Below are positions 1-9,830 of a stretch of 64,000 nt of DNA, in pieces. Position 1 is the first letter of the stretch. Each line of letters starts with the position of its first letter. The notes under the pieces are model-generated. The model was not told the origin of the DNA, made no database searches, and saw only the letters and a program-made list of their open reading frames with translations. Source of the DNA: Lytechinus pictus (Eukaryota; Echinodermata; Echinoidea; Temnopleuroida; Toxopneustidae); contig NC_087258.1 of assembly GCF_037042905.1 (NCBI RefSeq), forward strand, positions 4,628,501-4,692,500. The letters are read 5' to 3'. The translations under genes and the position numbers were made by a program.

Positions 1-475
1 GGGAAGGAGTTGGATGCTGAGCGATTGCTAGCAGAAGTAAGGGTTCTGCCAGCCGCTATTGACGGCAGTAGGTTGCACCGATTTGCTTGAGGTGGGAGGG
101 TACTTACAAGTTCCTAAGGTGCAAAGATTTCTCGGAGGGTGGAGTTTCTATGCTGAGCAATCCTAGCAGGTGCATGTTACTGACCGCTATTGCCTGCAGT
201 ACTTCGGTTGCATCAATTTGCTTCAGGTGCCATTCTGCCAGTTTAACTTTGTTCTTAAGGTGCAACATTCAGACTAGGACTGTAGGTAAGTTTCAATGAG
301 CGATAGGGTTTGATGCTAAGCAAATCCCAGCAAAAGTGAGGGTCCTAACCGCAGTAGGTTGCATCGATTTGCTTGAGGTGGGGGACTGCTATTTTGACCT
401 TGTTCCTAAGATGCAAAGTTGGGCCTATGATGGATGAAGTTTGATGCTGAGCAAACCCTCTCAGAAGTGAGGGTC
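1..475 (-). repeat. Tandem copies of the ppp1r7 terminal exon, 131-154 bp period
   Basis: The motif around CATCGATTTGCTTGAGGTGG, which encodes the end of the LRR cap, recurs at about 76, 209, 363 and 494; the last is the true exon. Each unit also carries a GATGCTGAGCAA-like and an AAGTGAGGGTCCTA-like segment. The copy near 345-410 still reads RNKVKIAVPHLKQIDATYCG then stop. The array runs off the left edge of the window. It lies where the 3'UTR would be. Confidence 0.85.
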
Positions 476-649
476 CTACCGGCAGTAGGTTGCATCGATT
501 TGCTTGAGATGGGGGACTGCTAGTTTGACCTTGTTCCTGTACATCTTGTCTTTGTAGATAGGATTGTGTTCTAAGTAGACTGTTTGTAGGTTGGAGAGAG
601 GAGTAAGCTGATCCACATCCTTCCAATGATTTAAGAGATTGTTGTTGAA
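476..649 (-). CDS. ppp1r7: ppp1r7 coding exon 9 (LRR cap and stop)
   Basis: 57 codons plus stop. Starts FNNNLLNHWKDVDQL, contains LETVYLE-type motif LQTVYLEHNP and the cap RNKVKLAVPHLKQIDATYCR. Acceptor CCACAG. The 3' part of the exon is repeated three more times downstream toward position 1. No AATAAA on this strand was found in 1-475. Confidence 0.94.
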   Translation of the reverse strand, partial: FNNNLLNHWKDVDQLTPLSNLQTVYLEHNPIYKDKMYRNKVKLAVPHLKQIDATYCR

Positions 650-3600
650 CTGTGGGTAGGGGTAAAGCAGGTCGAGAGAGGGGGAGAGAGGGAAAGAGAG
701 AGGTGGAGAGAGGGAGGGTAGAGAGGGAGGGGGGAGCAAGAGCAAAGTCAAATGAGAGAGGGAAGATATCATAAAAATAAGGAAAGAAAGGATGATCAAT
801 TTGAATTTAAGAGAAAAAAAAAAGATGAACGAAGGAGAGGAAAGATTTTTCTTTTGTTACAGTAAAATGTTAGAAGGTATGTTTTTTTTCTTTGTCCTTT
901 TCACTTATATTCTTCCATAAAAATCCTCCAGATAGTCTAAACATCTAATAATTTTAAACTTACGATTAAAATTCAATTTCTAATTTGAAGGGTGACAGTT
1001 TTTCGCTGTAAATGTTACAAAGACATCCAGGCAAAGCAATATTTTCAACAAACTGATGAATATGTATAAACTATAAAGATAATAATTTACTTACCCAAAA
1101 CTCTTCGAGATGTACTAGATGACCAATTTTCTGTATTCTTGTAATCTTGTTACCTGCTAGATCTAGAGTGGTGAGTTTAGCCTAAACACAAAAATATAAG
1201 ATAGCAACAGTTACATCTCTCAATATATCTGTCAAGTATAGTTTTTATTAATAAATATAAAAGTATGTATACCAAGCAATCTTAGAAACCATGGAAACAG
1301 TTGGGGGAGCATATAGAAGGGTTGGGTTGAGGATGGTATATGCACATCAGGCAAAAGGAAAGAAAGGGAAAGGAAGAAGAGTATTACAGCAACAATCCCC
1401 CCCATAAACAGAGATACTGTAAAGGGAATTAAGACTGAATTTAAAACATCTAAACAAAAAAGCTGCTAGAATGTATATCACATAAACGTACCATACAATG
1501 TCATAAAATGGATCTTCATAGAAATCTATTTTCTTTTATTTACTGAAGGTATGCTTATTATAGGTAACGAAGACAAGTTTTTTGGGGAAATGTAATATCT
1601 TCTAAATTTTTCATAGCTTCTAGACCATTGTGATTATAGTGAAATGCAACAGAGATAGATTTTATCAACTTTCTTGTTTTCAAGATCTTCCATTATTTCT
1701 AGAACATCTTAACTATAGATAAAAATAACAGAGATTTTGTCGACGTACATTGTTTTCTAGATTTTCCATGACTTCTAGACCATTGTGACTAATGTAGAGT
1801 TCTTCCAGGTTTGTCAAAGTTTCCAAGCCTTCCAGCTTGGTGATACGATTACTCTGAAATAAAGGCATTATTGAACATTTTAAATCATATATTCTTAAAT
1901 GAATGGTACATACAATGTATCCCAAGCTCAACCAGCCTTACTTGATCTTCACTGGGATCTTGATTCAGGAAATTACTATTGGACTGAGATTTTATCATTA
2001 TACAGTGCGTCCCACAAAAAAGGAAACCTGTTTTCAGTGATAGATTTCACAATTATTGAATATGTTTTTACTATAAATTTTATACATAAAGGTATGAGTG
2101 AGAGTGGAATCTCATCTCTAATTTGAGACCAACAGCTTAGCAAATCATTAACGCATGGCAGATTACGAACAATTAATATTGAGGCATAACAGAAACGATT
2201 CCCGCAGAAACTCGCATGTGAATCTGAATCCACTCTCATTTCAGGGATCAGTGAGAGAAACTTCACAAAGAATACAAAAGAAATGGTAATGACCCAATCG
2301 TCAAATATGCACAGTCGTCCTATCACAAACCAATCTTGTCCAATTTTTATGCGCAACGTGATTTTGACATTAAAATTTCAAACTCGTCTTGCTCATTAAT
2401 GCGTGAAGTTTTCGTCTCACATAAGGTAACAAAATATAGAGGAATAATTGAATTGGATGATGATGTAATTGAAATATCATAATTCATTTGCCTTTGAATA
2501 AAAAGACAAGGGAATCCTGATTTTCCTTTTATCTGGGATGCACTGTATATTATGATCAATCAACAATGAGCGAAGTGTTATCCGAAGTGTTATCCACTGA
2601 ACTAGGGCTATACAGAATGACAATAAAATAAAAATACAACATTGACATCTACTGCAACTATTTCAAGTGTACTCTACCTGGACATAAAATGGCTTTTGAA
2701 AATTATTTGACATTGTTTGACAATTCAAGATTATATTTTCATTTCATGATCAAATTACCATTGATGATAATCAAGAACCCAAACGCAAATGCAATCCTAC
2801 ATCAAACCATGGAGAAAGTTGTTACCTGTATACTAAGAACTCGTAGCTTTGTAAGTTTCTCTAAGTTCTCCAGTTTAGTGATCTTGTTCTTCCCAACAAA
2901 TAAACTCTCAAGGTTGACCAATGCATCAAGGTTCTCTAATTTCTGTTTAAAAAAAAATGAATAGCATCAAATAAGTTTTTGGCAATGACCACATTGACCA
3001 ATGTATCAAGATTCTTGACTTCAGTAATTAAAAAAGAAAGAATAAATCTTCTTTTTCATGCAGTGGCCAAACAAAGTTAATGAATTTCTATTGTGCACAT
3101 TGAGTGTCACTATAGACAGATATATGCAATTAATAACTATTATAATTATTGATAATCATAATTATTATAATTATTGGATAAAACAGACTTTTTCTGATAA
3201 GAGATCAGACAATTAATTTCATAAAAGTGAAACCGCGTCAATGACTAAGTATCTTATGTACACCTTGTATCTACTTTTATATTCAAACAAAATCTTAAAT
3301 TCAGCTTGTTAGCCTCCAGATTTCTTATTGAGTATTTTGAATAAAACTAAATTGAATATAAGAGAGTAAAAAAATCTTCTCACTCGTATCCTATTATCCC
3401 CCAGCTCTAGCATGTTAAGATTGGTAAAATGGCTGATATTTTCAATCTTTGAGATCTTGTTATTGATGAGGAAGATTCTTTCAATTTTGACCAATGTTTC
3501 CAGATTCTCTATGGTCCTGATCTTGTTGAAAGACAGATCTAGAATTCTGCAAAACAACAAGGTAGGGGAGAGATGAGATCATTTAGAGAATAACTAATCA

Positions 3601-6600
3601 AATTTATACAACAAATAAGATTCAAGATATCTATTATCTGTTTAAAATAACACAAACTTCTATTCATTGACTAAAGTTCTAACCATATAATATTCATTTT
3701 TAGTCAATTATCATGCTTATTTCATTCCAGAAGAAAAAATACTATGACAATATATATATGATACACATAAATTGAAATATGTGCACACTAATGAGTAAAA
3801 ATTAACAAATTTAAGAGCACATTATCAATATCTGTTGAAATAGAGGAATTCACCAAAAAGAGGTTGCTTGTAGTTGGTGGATCCCTCAAATATAAACCAC
3901 ATGAAGAAATGATAAGCCAGTGTGGGACTGGCTGGAAGGATGTGGTCATGAAAGGGTATAACCTGAATTCAGAATACAGACTTTATGGCACGAATTCACA
4001 AAGGTGGTTTTGAAAACCCACAGTTGAGTCCATGGTTTATGCAGATTTCCTGTATAAATTATGCATATTTTACCGCGTATATTAAAAAATGCCCAACGCT
4101 GATTATCGCTTTTATCACAGTGTGCCAAATTGACGCCTGTTGCCGTGGTTATCCACGCTATTTCATTCATGAGTCCACTGTTTTTATTCATGAGTCCACT
4201 CTTCAAATAGTGGACTCATGAATAAAATAGTGTATCTAACCATGGTAACAGGCGTCAATTTGGCGCACTGTGACAAAAGCGCACATCAGCATTGGAATTG
4301 TTTATACACGCGCCCGATACATGCTAAATTAAGCGTAATTTATACAGGAAATCTGCATAAAACCACCTTTGTGAATTCGGGCATATATATATATATACAA
4401 GCATCATACATGATGACTCACCTCATATTTACTAGAGTCTGGAGACCTTCAATTTTCTTCAGTTGATTATCATAAAGGTCTAAATCTGTCAATGTCGTCA
4501 AATTCTCAAAGTTTTCAATCTTCCTGATTTCATTCTGACGCAGACACAATGTCTAGAATAAGTAGAGATAAAAGAATATACATGAAATTCAATTTCTTGG
4601 AGTGTAGAACAAAATAAAAGTAATGATCTCATATAAGGATTATCCATGGAGATGTTTTCTGAACTTAATATTTACTTTCTAGTCTAAGAACCTGCAGAAA
4701 AGGTATAGAAAAATTTTGAAAATGTTTTGTGAACAAATTTGTGTAAATCTTCATTGGATGGGCATTATTTTAATCATTATAATGAAGTTTAGGATATTGT
4801 TTTGCTTGGTGTGGAAATTATTGGTAGTTAAAGTCAGGGATGTCGTCAAGACCAGCCTTCAGGCCAATCTTGCTGGTCTTGGTCTTGGCCTCAGGCTGAG
4901 TCATGTGTACAAATTTATAGGAGATTGTTTTCTCCAGCGGCATAGTAAATCAGAAGTACCAGCCTCGACGTCATCCCTGGTTATAGTCTAGAAGGGTGTG
5001 AAATTATCAATCAAAAAAGTACTTGAACTTTGTTTTCCTCTCAACTTCATTTTTGAATGACGATGAGCTTTAAAAATTTGCCTAGTTTTAAGACTGATAA
5101 CAATGAGCTAAGCGCTTACCTCCACCTGTCTCAGTACTTCAAAGCCATTGAGATTAGTCACTCTCTTGTGTGTAAGATCTACATCCTGTAACATACAAAT
5201 ATGATCATATAAATAATTATAATATTATAGCTGGATTTATACAGCGCTTAACACCTGAGGATACAAAGTGGTGCTATCATTACCCCAGCTTTAGCTGCGC
5301 TGCCCATATAGGCGCTCAGGTAATCAAGGAATTTCTTCCTCCCAGGTGCCCATTAAACTCCCCTGGGTTGAGTGCAGCAAATTGTGAGTAAATTTCTTGC
5401 TAAAGGAAAGAGCCCTGGGAAACTAACCCACATCCCTCACATTGAAAGACGAGAGTCGTAACCAGTACCACTAGACCACGGTACCCTCAAAACATAGAAA
5501 TCAAAGAAATGACCAACCACTTCGGTGTTATGCCTAGAAACACGCTAAAAGGAGAAGGAAATAACATCCCAAAGAAAATATAAGGAAGTACCGTACTGCT
5601 GAAAGAACAACAATAGGAAATCCAAAATGCACATTTTGTTAAAAAGTAAGAAAATACGAGTTTCAATTTAAATCTTTGGTAGGTTGGTAAGTTGGTAGGG
5701 GTTTATAACATGCAATTCATAGTTGCAGCATTATGGACACCGGTGAAACAAAATCCTTAAGGTTCATTACAGAACAATGTGGTGTGCAAATGAGTGGCCC
5801 AGCTATATCATACATTCCTTTTTTATCTCATAATAACAACTAACAATATTTATATCATTTAAAAATGTTATGTTCTGATAATGTAGGCTAGCTCTTCGCA
5901 GTTCAACATAAAACATGAATAAAAGAAGTTTCATTAACAGATTTTTATAATCATATTATATACATGTACATGTTTGAGCCAAAATAGTTATAATTTCATA
6001 TCATATACATGTACAGGTACATAGAAAAATTGATTGTCTGATGACAATGTGGCACTAAATATACCTATGAGGCTTTGAAGACCTTCCCACCTTCCCATAA
6101 ATCGCAGTGGGTAATTGGGGGTAAATTACCACTTGGCCTACACCCGCTTTGTCAACTTTCTGCTTGGTTTCATCCCACATGGTGTAATTCTAGTTTATCT
6201 ACAACCAGTTCATCTACTAACCATTTGGTTTAATTGCTAATAAGTCCATGTACTGTACCATTTTGTCTCATTTCAAGTTAGGCTTTACCCATTTTGTCAA
6301 ATATCCACTTGGTCTAACACCACTTAGTCTAGATATGATTAGATAAACTATTCATGAACCAAATTTTAATTTTACAAAACGAAAAATAGGGATTAGATTA
6401 AGTGGAAATTAGACTGACCGGGCATTAGACTAATTGAGAATTAGACTGGGTATTAGTCTAAGTGTAGTCTAACCTAACTGATGGTAGGCCAAATGGGTTT
6501 AGCCCATGTGGTATGAGACTATCTGAAAAGTAGCCAAATCTATTGCAGACAAAGTAAATTATAAACCAAACTACTTACATAAGCATTTGGATCTAAAGCA

Positions 6601-8403
6601 ACTGGTTCTGGTTCCGGAGGTTCTATCATCTGGACTCCTGGTCCTCCTTCCTCCTCCTCCTCCTCAGATTCATCAGTCATTGGGGTTTCTTCAAAATGAT
6701 AATTAAAAGAAAATCAAAAGCTTACAGATATTCATGCTACTGGGCAATTCCATAAAATATGTACGTCCGACCCCCTATATGTGGGATCTTCATGAAATTT
6801 TCTGTCTCTGATTTTGGTTCTTTTGAAAGACTGTAATGCTCTCAAATGACCATGACTTGTTTATGAAGTGGAGTAAAACTTGAGAAAAATGGGGGTCGGA
6901 CGTACAAAAAGGTTGATTATTTTATGGAATTGCCCTACTGTCAATTTTTTTAAAATTTATATCCTACCTACTTTAAAAAAATTGTCAAATTGGTTTGTTA
7001 AATAAAATTATTTTATGGCGAAGCTGTACAATCAGACATGTAAAAGGTTTACATGTACCGTAAAAATTGCAAAAACAAATTGTTGAGTCAGCAGATTTAT
7101 ATTTAGAAAATAGATTGTATTTCCTTCCATAGAAATCAAACAAGTGAATAAGAACACTCCAGAAAATGTTTTGTTTAGAATCTTTTTGTTACAAAATATT
7201 GTATTTTGAAAGAGGGTGTGTACTTCATTTCAAACTTTACACCAGGTCATCATAATAAGGAAAATACAATTTTTCAAAGACTGTCCCCCCCCAAAAAAAA
7301 AATGGGAGATACATATTACATTCATGAACAAATCAATAAAATTTTGAAATTTATCAAATACTACTAATCTAAATGAAAAATATTAGTGAATTTATTGTTA
7401 TTTTTTTACAAAAACAGTGGGTATAAAAAAATAATTAGCAAAAAGGGGAGCCTAAATGTTCTATTTTTAATGAACACCATTAAACATAATCATCATCAGA
7501 ACAGATGTACAGTATGAAACTATCAATAAAACATCTGATGAGAAATAAAAGTAGATAAATACAGTAATTTAACAGCAAAAACAATCATATTTATGTTTAC
7601 ACAACTAACACAAGCAAAGGATTTTATTCATAAACAATTAATCACATATCAATCCTAAATACAAAATTAAGTGGAGATTAAATTGTAGAATGTAGATTAT
7701 TTCACTTCAGACAGTGATATCATCTTTCAGTCAAATAAATTTTTAATGAAAACTTTTTAATAAAAATCACTCCTTTTGATGACATATAAAAGAGAGCTCT
7801 GTAACATTAGGCAACAAAGATTAGTGAATTTCATCACTTTCAGAAGTATTTCATCATCTCTATTCTTCAAATCATCATGCTCTCTTCTCTCTCTCTCTGA
7901 AGTCCGAGTCTGATCTGTCTCCTGGCCTCTTTTAATCAAACTTTATCCTCTTCTTTTCCAACATCAATTCAGAATTAGAAATGCAATCAGAATTATTTAA
8001 CACTGGGCCAACATGCAATTAATCACATCAATAAAATAACATGCAAATAATTACAAAATCCACTTGATGTAGTTACGTCCAAGCTCAGAAGGCCAAAGCT
8101 ATTATCGACATGTGCAATTTATTATGCATGTAACTAATTAAGCGATATCACGTTTCCTTGCTAATTTGAATTAGAATTACACACAAGCTTAATCACCGTA
8201 GATGAACGCGGGAGTGTTCCCCTAAGTGTGAGACTTGAAGTCTCCACAAGAGCTTGTTTTCATTTTTAAAGAAATAATCCCTCACTTTACTGTTCTTCTC
8301 ACGACAAATATACATACATGACATATGCACATCATTATACCAATACACTAAAATGAAAGAATACAAGCAAATATGAAAAATTACCATTCTTTTCCTCCGC
8401 CAT
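476..8403 (-). CDS. ppp1r7: Protein phosphatase 1 regulatory subunit 7 (SDS22), 9 spliced exons
   Basis: Coding exons in transcript order: 8403-8385, 6688-6579, 5185-5120, 4552-4422, 3546-3384, 2942-2826, 1853-1749, 1181-1095, 649-476. All junctions are GT-AG and keep frame, giving 323 codons plus stop. The product has a short N-terminus starting MAEEKN, an acidic run of six Glu, then tandem 22-residue leucine-rich repeats (for example LDLYDNQLKKIEGL, FLINNKISKIENI, LESLFVGKNKITKLENL) and a C-terminal LRR cap ending QIDATYCR. This matches animal SDS22, which binds PP1 catalytic subunit in nucleus and cytoplasm and acts in PP1 maturation and mitotic control (family knowledge). It is somewhat shorter than the vertebrate protein, mostly at the N-terminus. 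Start chosen as the only ATG that splices in frame into the acidic exon. Introns hold several transposable elements and decayed exon copies. Confidence 0.95.
650..1094. other. ppp1r7 intron 8
   Basis: Contains a G/A-rich low-complexity tract at about 660-760; otherwise AT-rich sequence with nothing recognised. Confidence 0.8.
1095..1181 (-). CDS. ppp1r7: ppp1r7 coding exon 8
   Basis: Residues 238-266, 29 whole codons: AKLTTLDLAGNKITRIQKI onward to EEFW. Donor GTAAGT, acceptor TTAG. Confidence 0.95.
1587..1720 (-). pseudogene. Two decayed partial copies of ppp1r7 exon 7
   Basis: On the minus strand two successive units of roughly 80 nt resemble the end of exon 7 plus the start of its intron. 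The nearer (about 1663-1720) reads ...TTCTAGAAATAATGGAAGAT...; the farther (about 1587-1640) retains HNGLEAMKNLED. Neither has a usable splice frame and the nearer has in-frame stops. Confidence 0.7.
1749..1853 (-). CDS. ppp1r7: ppp1r7 coding exon 7
   Basis: Residues 203-237, 35 whole codons: SNRITKLEGLETLTNL and ELYISHNGLEVMENL. Donor GTACGT. Two decayed copies of its 3' half follow in the intron at 1587-1720. Confidence 0.95.
2003..2545. mobile_element. Mariner-like non-autonomous element with TA duplication
   Basis: Starts CAGTGCGTCCCA and ends TGGGATGCACTG, flanked by TA on both sides (2001-2002 and 2546-2547). Termini of this type are typical of Tc1/mariner elements (family knowledge). 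The interior has no recognisable transposase. It lies inside ppp1r7 intron 6. Confidence 0.7.
2826..2942 (-). CDS. ppp1r7: ppp1r7 coding exon 6
   Basis: Residues 164-202, 39 whole codons, with LESLFVGKNKITKLENL. A partial copy of its first part lies about 60 bp upstream of it, at 2990-3030. Confidence 0.95.
2990..3030 (-). pseudogene. Fragmentary copy of ppp1r7 exon 6 start
   Basis: ATTGACCAATGTATCAAGAT resembles the exon 6 sequence GTTGACCAATGCATCAAGGT at about 2912-2931, about 80 bp away. Short and diverged. Confidence 0.5.
3384..3546 (-). CDS. ppp1r7: ppp1r7 coding exon 5
   Basis: Residues 109-163. Contains ILDLSFNKIRTIENL, FLINNKISKIENI and MLELGDNRIR. Codon 109 is split AG/A across the intron. 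Donor GTGAGA. Confidence 0.95.
3991..4379. mobile_element. Foldback MITE-like element, nearly full-length palindrome
   Basis: Left end CGAATTCACAAAGGTGG and right end CCACCTTTGTGAATTCG are inverted copies. The symmetry continues inward: ATGCAGATTTCCTGTATAAA and its complement, GCGTCAATTTGGC and its complement, and ATTCATGAGTCCACT and its complement near the centre (4160-4230). No coding capacity. The target duplication is not clear. Confidence 0.75.
4422..4552 (-). CDS. ppp1r7: ppp1r7 coding exon 4
   Basis: Residues 66-108 plus two bases of Arg109. Contains TLCLRQNEIRKIENF and LDLYDNQLKKIEGL, two LRR units. The donor sits only 42 bp from a foldback element (3991-4379). Confidence 0.95.
4833..4986. 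repeat. Inverted repeat with internal hairpin
   Basis: AGTCAGGGATGTCGTC at the left is matched in reverse by GACGTCATCCCTGGTT at the right. Inside, 4853-4898 forms a stem of about 14 bp (CAGCCTTCAGGCCAA with TTGGCCTCAGGCTG). No known family assigned. Confidence 0.45.
5120..5185 (-). CDS. ppp1r7: ppp1r7 coding exon 3
   Basis: 22 codons, DVDLTHKRVTNLNGFEVL onward: the first leucine-rich unit, equivalent to the DVDLNH region of vertebrate SDS22. Acceptor ACAG, donor GTAAGC. Confidence 0.93.
5222..5490 (-). mobile_element. tRNA-derived SINE
   Basis: Read on the minus strand it begins GGTACCGTGGTCTAGTGG, with a good RNA polymerase III A box (TGGTCTAGTGG); the B-box region is degenerate. The body contains AACCCAGGGGAGTTTAATGG and it ends AGCGCTGTATAAATCC. 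The body resembles that of the SINE at 31490-31735. Inside ppp1r7 intron 2. Confidence 0.65.
6080..6540. repeat. Foldback cluster of degenerate TTGGTCTA words
   Basis: Left half has many forms of (C)TTGGTCTA / TTTGTCTAA every 15-25 bp; from about 6390 the right half has the complement (TTAGACTAAGTG, ATTAGACT). The two halves therefore form a loose foldback. Similar one-sided clusters occur at 24310-24460, 41640-41905 and 62945-63050. Confidence 0.6.
6579..6688 (-). CDS. ppp1r7: ppp1r7 coding exon 2 (acidic N-terminus)
   Basis: Residues 7-43, including the six-Glu run and a Pro-rich stretch ending DPNAY. Donor GTAAGT; acceptor is the less common AAG. This exon joins in frame to the DVDL start of the LRR region. 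Confidence 0.85.
6742..6935. mobile_element. MITE with 4-bp target duplication TACT
   Basis: Ends GGGCAATTCCATAAAAT and ATTTTATGGAATTGCCC are inverted; TACT flanks both sides (6738-6741, 6936-6939). An inner inverted pair ATGTACGTCCGACCCCC / GGGGGTCGGACGTAC is also present. Shares terminal sequence with 14588-15078. In ppp1r7 intron 1. Confidence 0.8.
7000..8384. other. Remainder of ppp1r7 intron 1
   Basis: AT-rich; no repeat with readable ends and no coding signal recognised. Confidence 0.6.
8385..8403 (-). CDS. ppp1r7: ppp1r7 coding exon 1
   Basis: Encodes MAEEKN plus the first base of codon 7, followed by donor GTAATT. The 5'UTR and promoter lie to the right; no clear TATA box was seen. 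Confidence 0.8.
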
Positions 8404-8945
8404 TCCGTCTTTTTCCGTTCTTTCTTTCACACAGTCACAGCAGTCGACTCGAAACGAATTTTGATGACAATATGGTATCTCTAATTGAATTGAATTTGGG
8501 GGAAAAAGAGGGTTAAATAATATGAGGAACTGACGAAACCGTTAATCGGGGGGGGGGTCAAAATTCCGAGTTTAATAGTCGTTGTGAATATTTATTTTTG
8601 ATAGATTTATCTCTTCATATTTGAAACACCACGAATGTCTAGAAAAAAATTACACAAGGCCAACATTATCCCCGGACTCACTCTGAGTTCCCACATCATA
8701 ATTTTTTTTTAATGGGGATCGATCAACCTTGGGATGACCGCGCCGAGCAACTGTAGAGTCAGTGACATAACTACGGGGGAGGGGGCAAGGGGGGCTGGCA
8801 AGAAAAAGAGGAGGGAGAAAAAGAGGGAGAAAGGAAAAGATACGTAGTGGGAAAGAAGAAATTATTGTACATTATAATATGTTATACTATATTATATAAT
8901 TATGTTATATTACATAAGAAATATTTTTTCATAACTTTGTGAAAC
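8404..8945. other. ppp1r7 5' flank
   Basis: Presumed 5'UTR and promoter region of ppp1r7, pyrimidine-rich just upstream of the ATG in + orientation, with a poly-G run near 8550 and a GA-rich tract near 8770-8850. No specific element can be called. Confidence 0.5.
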
Positions 8946-8949
8946 ATAA

Positions 8950-9830
8950 TTTGCTCAGGGCTCGCATTGTCTTAATTTTTAACGAGATATATAATCCTGC
9001 TGTACTAAAACATCCAGTTTTCAAGTCAATATACACATTTCCTCGCACTTCGAGTTATTATTGTTTTATGTAGCGTTTCATGACTACACAAAGTGATTGC
9101 TCCCTTTTGAGGTCTGAATATAAACATTTCCAGACCGTGCTTGCGTTCGCATTATTGGATTGGTGAGATATGTCTGCTCTTCATGAATTCCTAAAATCAG
9201 TCCTTAAGAATGTCCCTTTTTATGATCTGAATATAAAAAAATTTGAGCTCGTGCTTCGCGCTCGCATCATTAATTTTGGTTATTGAAATACGTATGGTCT
9301 TATGAATTCCCCGGGATGAATTCCTACAAACAAGCCTTAGAATGTCCCTCTTCAGGTCTGAATTTCCTAAATTTTCAGCTCGCGCTTCGCGCTCGCAATA
9401 TTATTTTGAATAGTGAGATGCGTATGTTAATCATGAATACAAAAATGCTTCATGTGTTTATATGTAATTCTACAAAATCAGCAAGCGCTTGGCAGCAGGC
9501 TCACATTAGATGACTATGGTGAGATATATACTGTGAATCGATTTCTAAAAAATAATCCTTAAAATTTCCGTTTGGACTCAATATATACGAAAATTTCAGC
9601 TCACGCTTCGCGCTCGCATTATTAGTTAGCGAGACAGATACGTATCATGATTACAACAATTTTCTTATAATGTCCCTTTTTATGTCTGAATATCACAATT
9701 TTTCAGGTTGCCCTTCGCGCTCGCATTATTTGATCAGTGAGATACATATCCGTTTAATATGGCACAGTCCTTAAAATGTCTCTATTAGGTCAGTATACCT
9801 GGAAATTGAGCGTGCATCGCGTGCCCACTA
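8950..9830 (+). repeat. Tandem array, about 112-bp unit with palindromic GC core
   Basis: The core AGCTCGCGCTTCGCGCTCGC (or decayed forms) recurs at about 9246, 9377, 9482, 9598, 9705 and 9808, with weaker copies before. Spacing is 103-131 bp. Between cores are shared phrases such as GTGAGATA, CATGAATTCCTA and AATGTCCCTTTT. Same family at 29940-30430 and, inverted, at 51950-52640. Confidence 0.85.

Noticed and set aside
1976..2356. 126-codon minus-strand frame as a transposase
   Set aside because: No helix-turn-helix or DD(D/E) signature; it lies in the mariner-like non-autonomous element and reads into its terminal repeat.
4853..4898. microRNA precursor hairpin
   Set aside because: The stem is only about 14 bp with a large loop, shorter than animal pre-miRNAs, and it lies within a larger inverted repeat.
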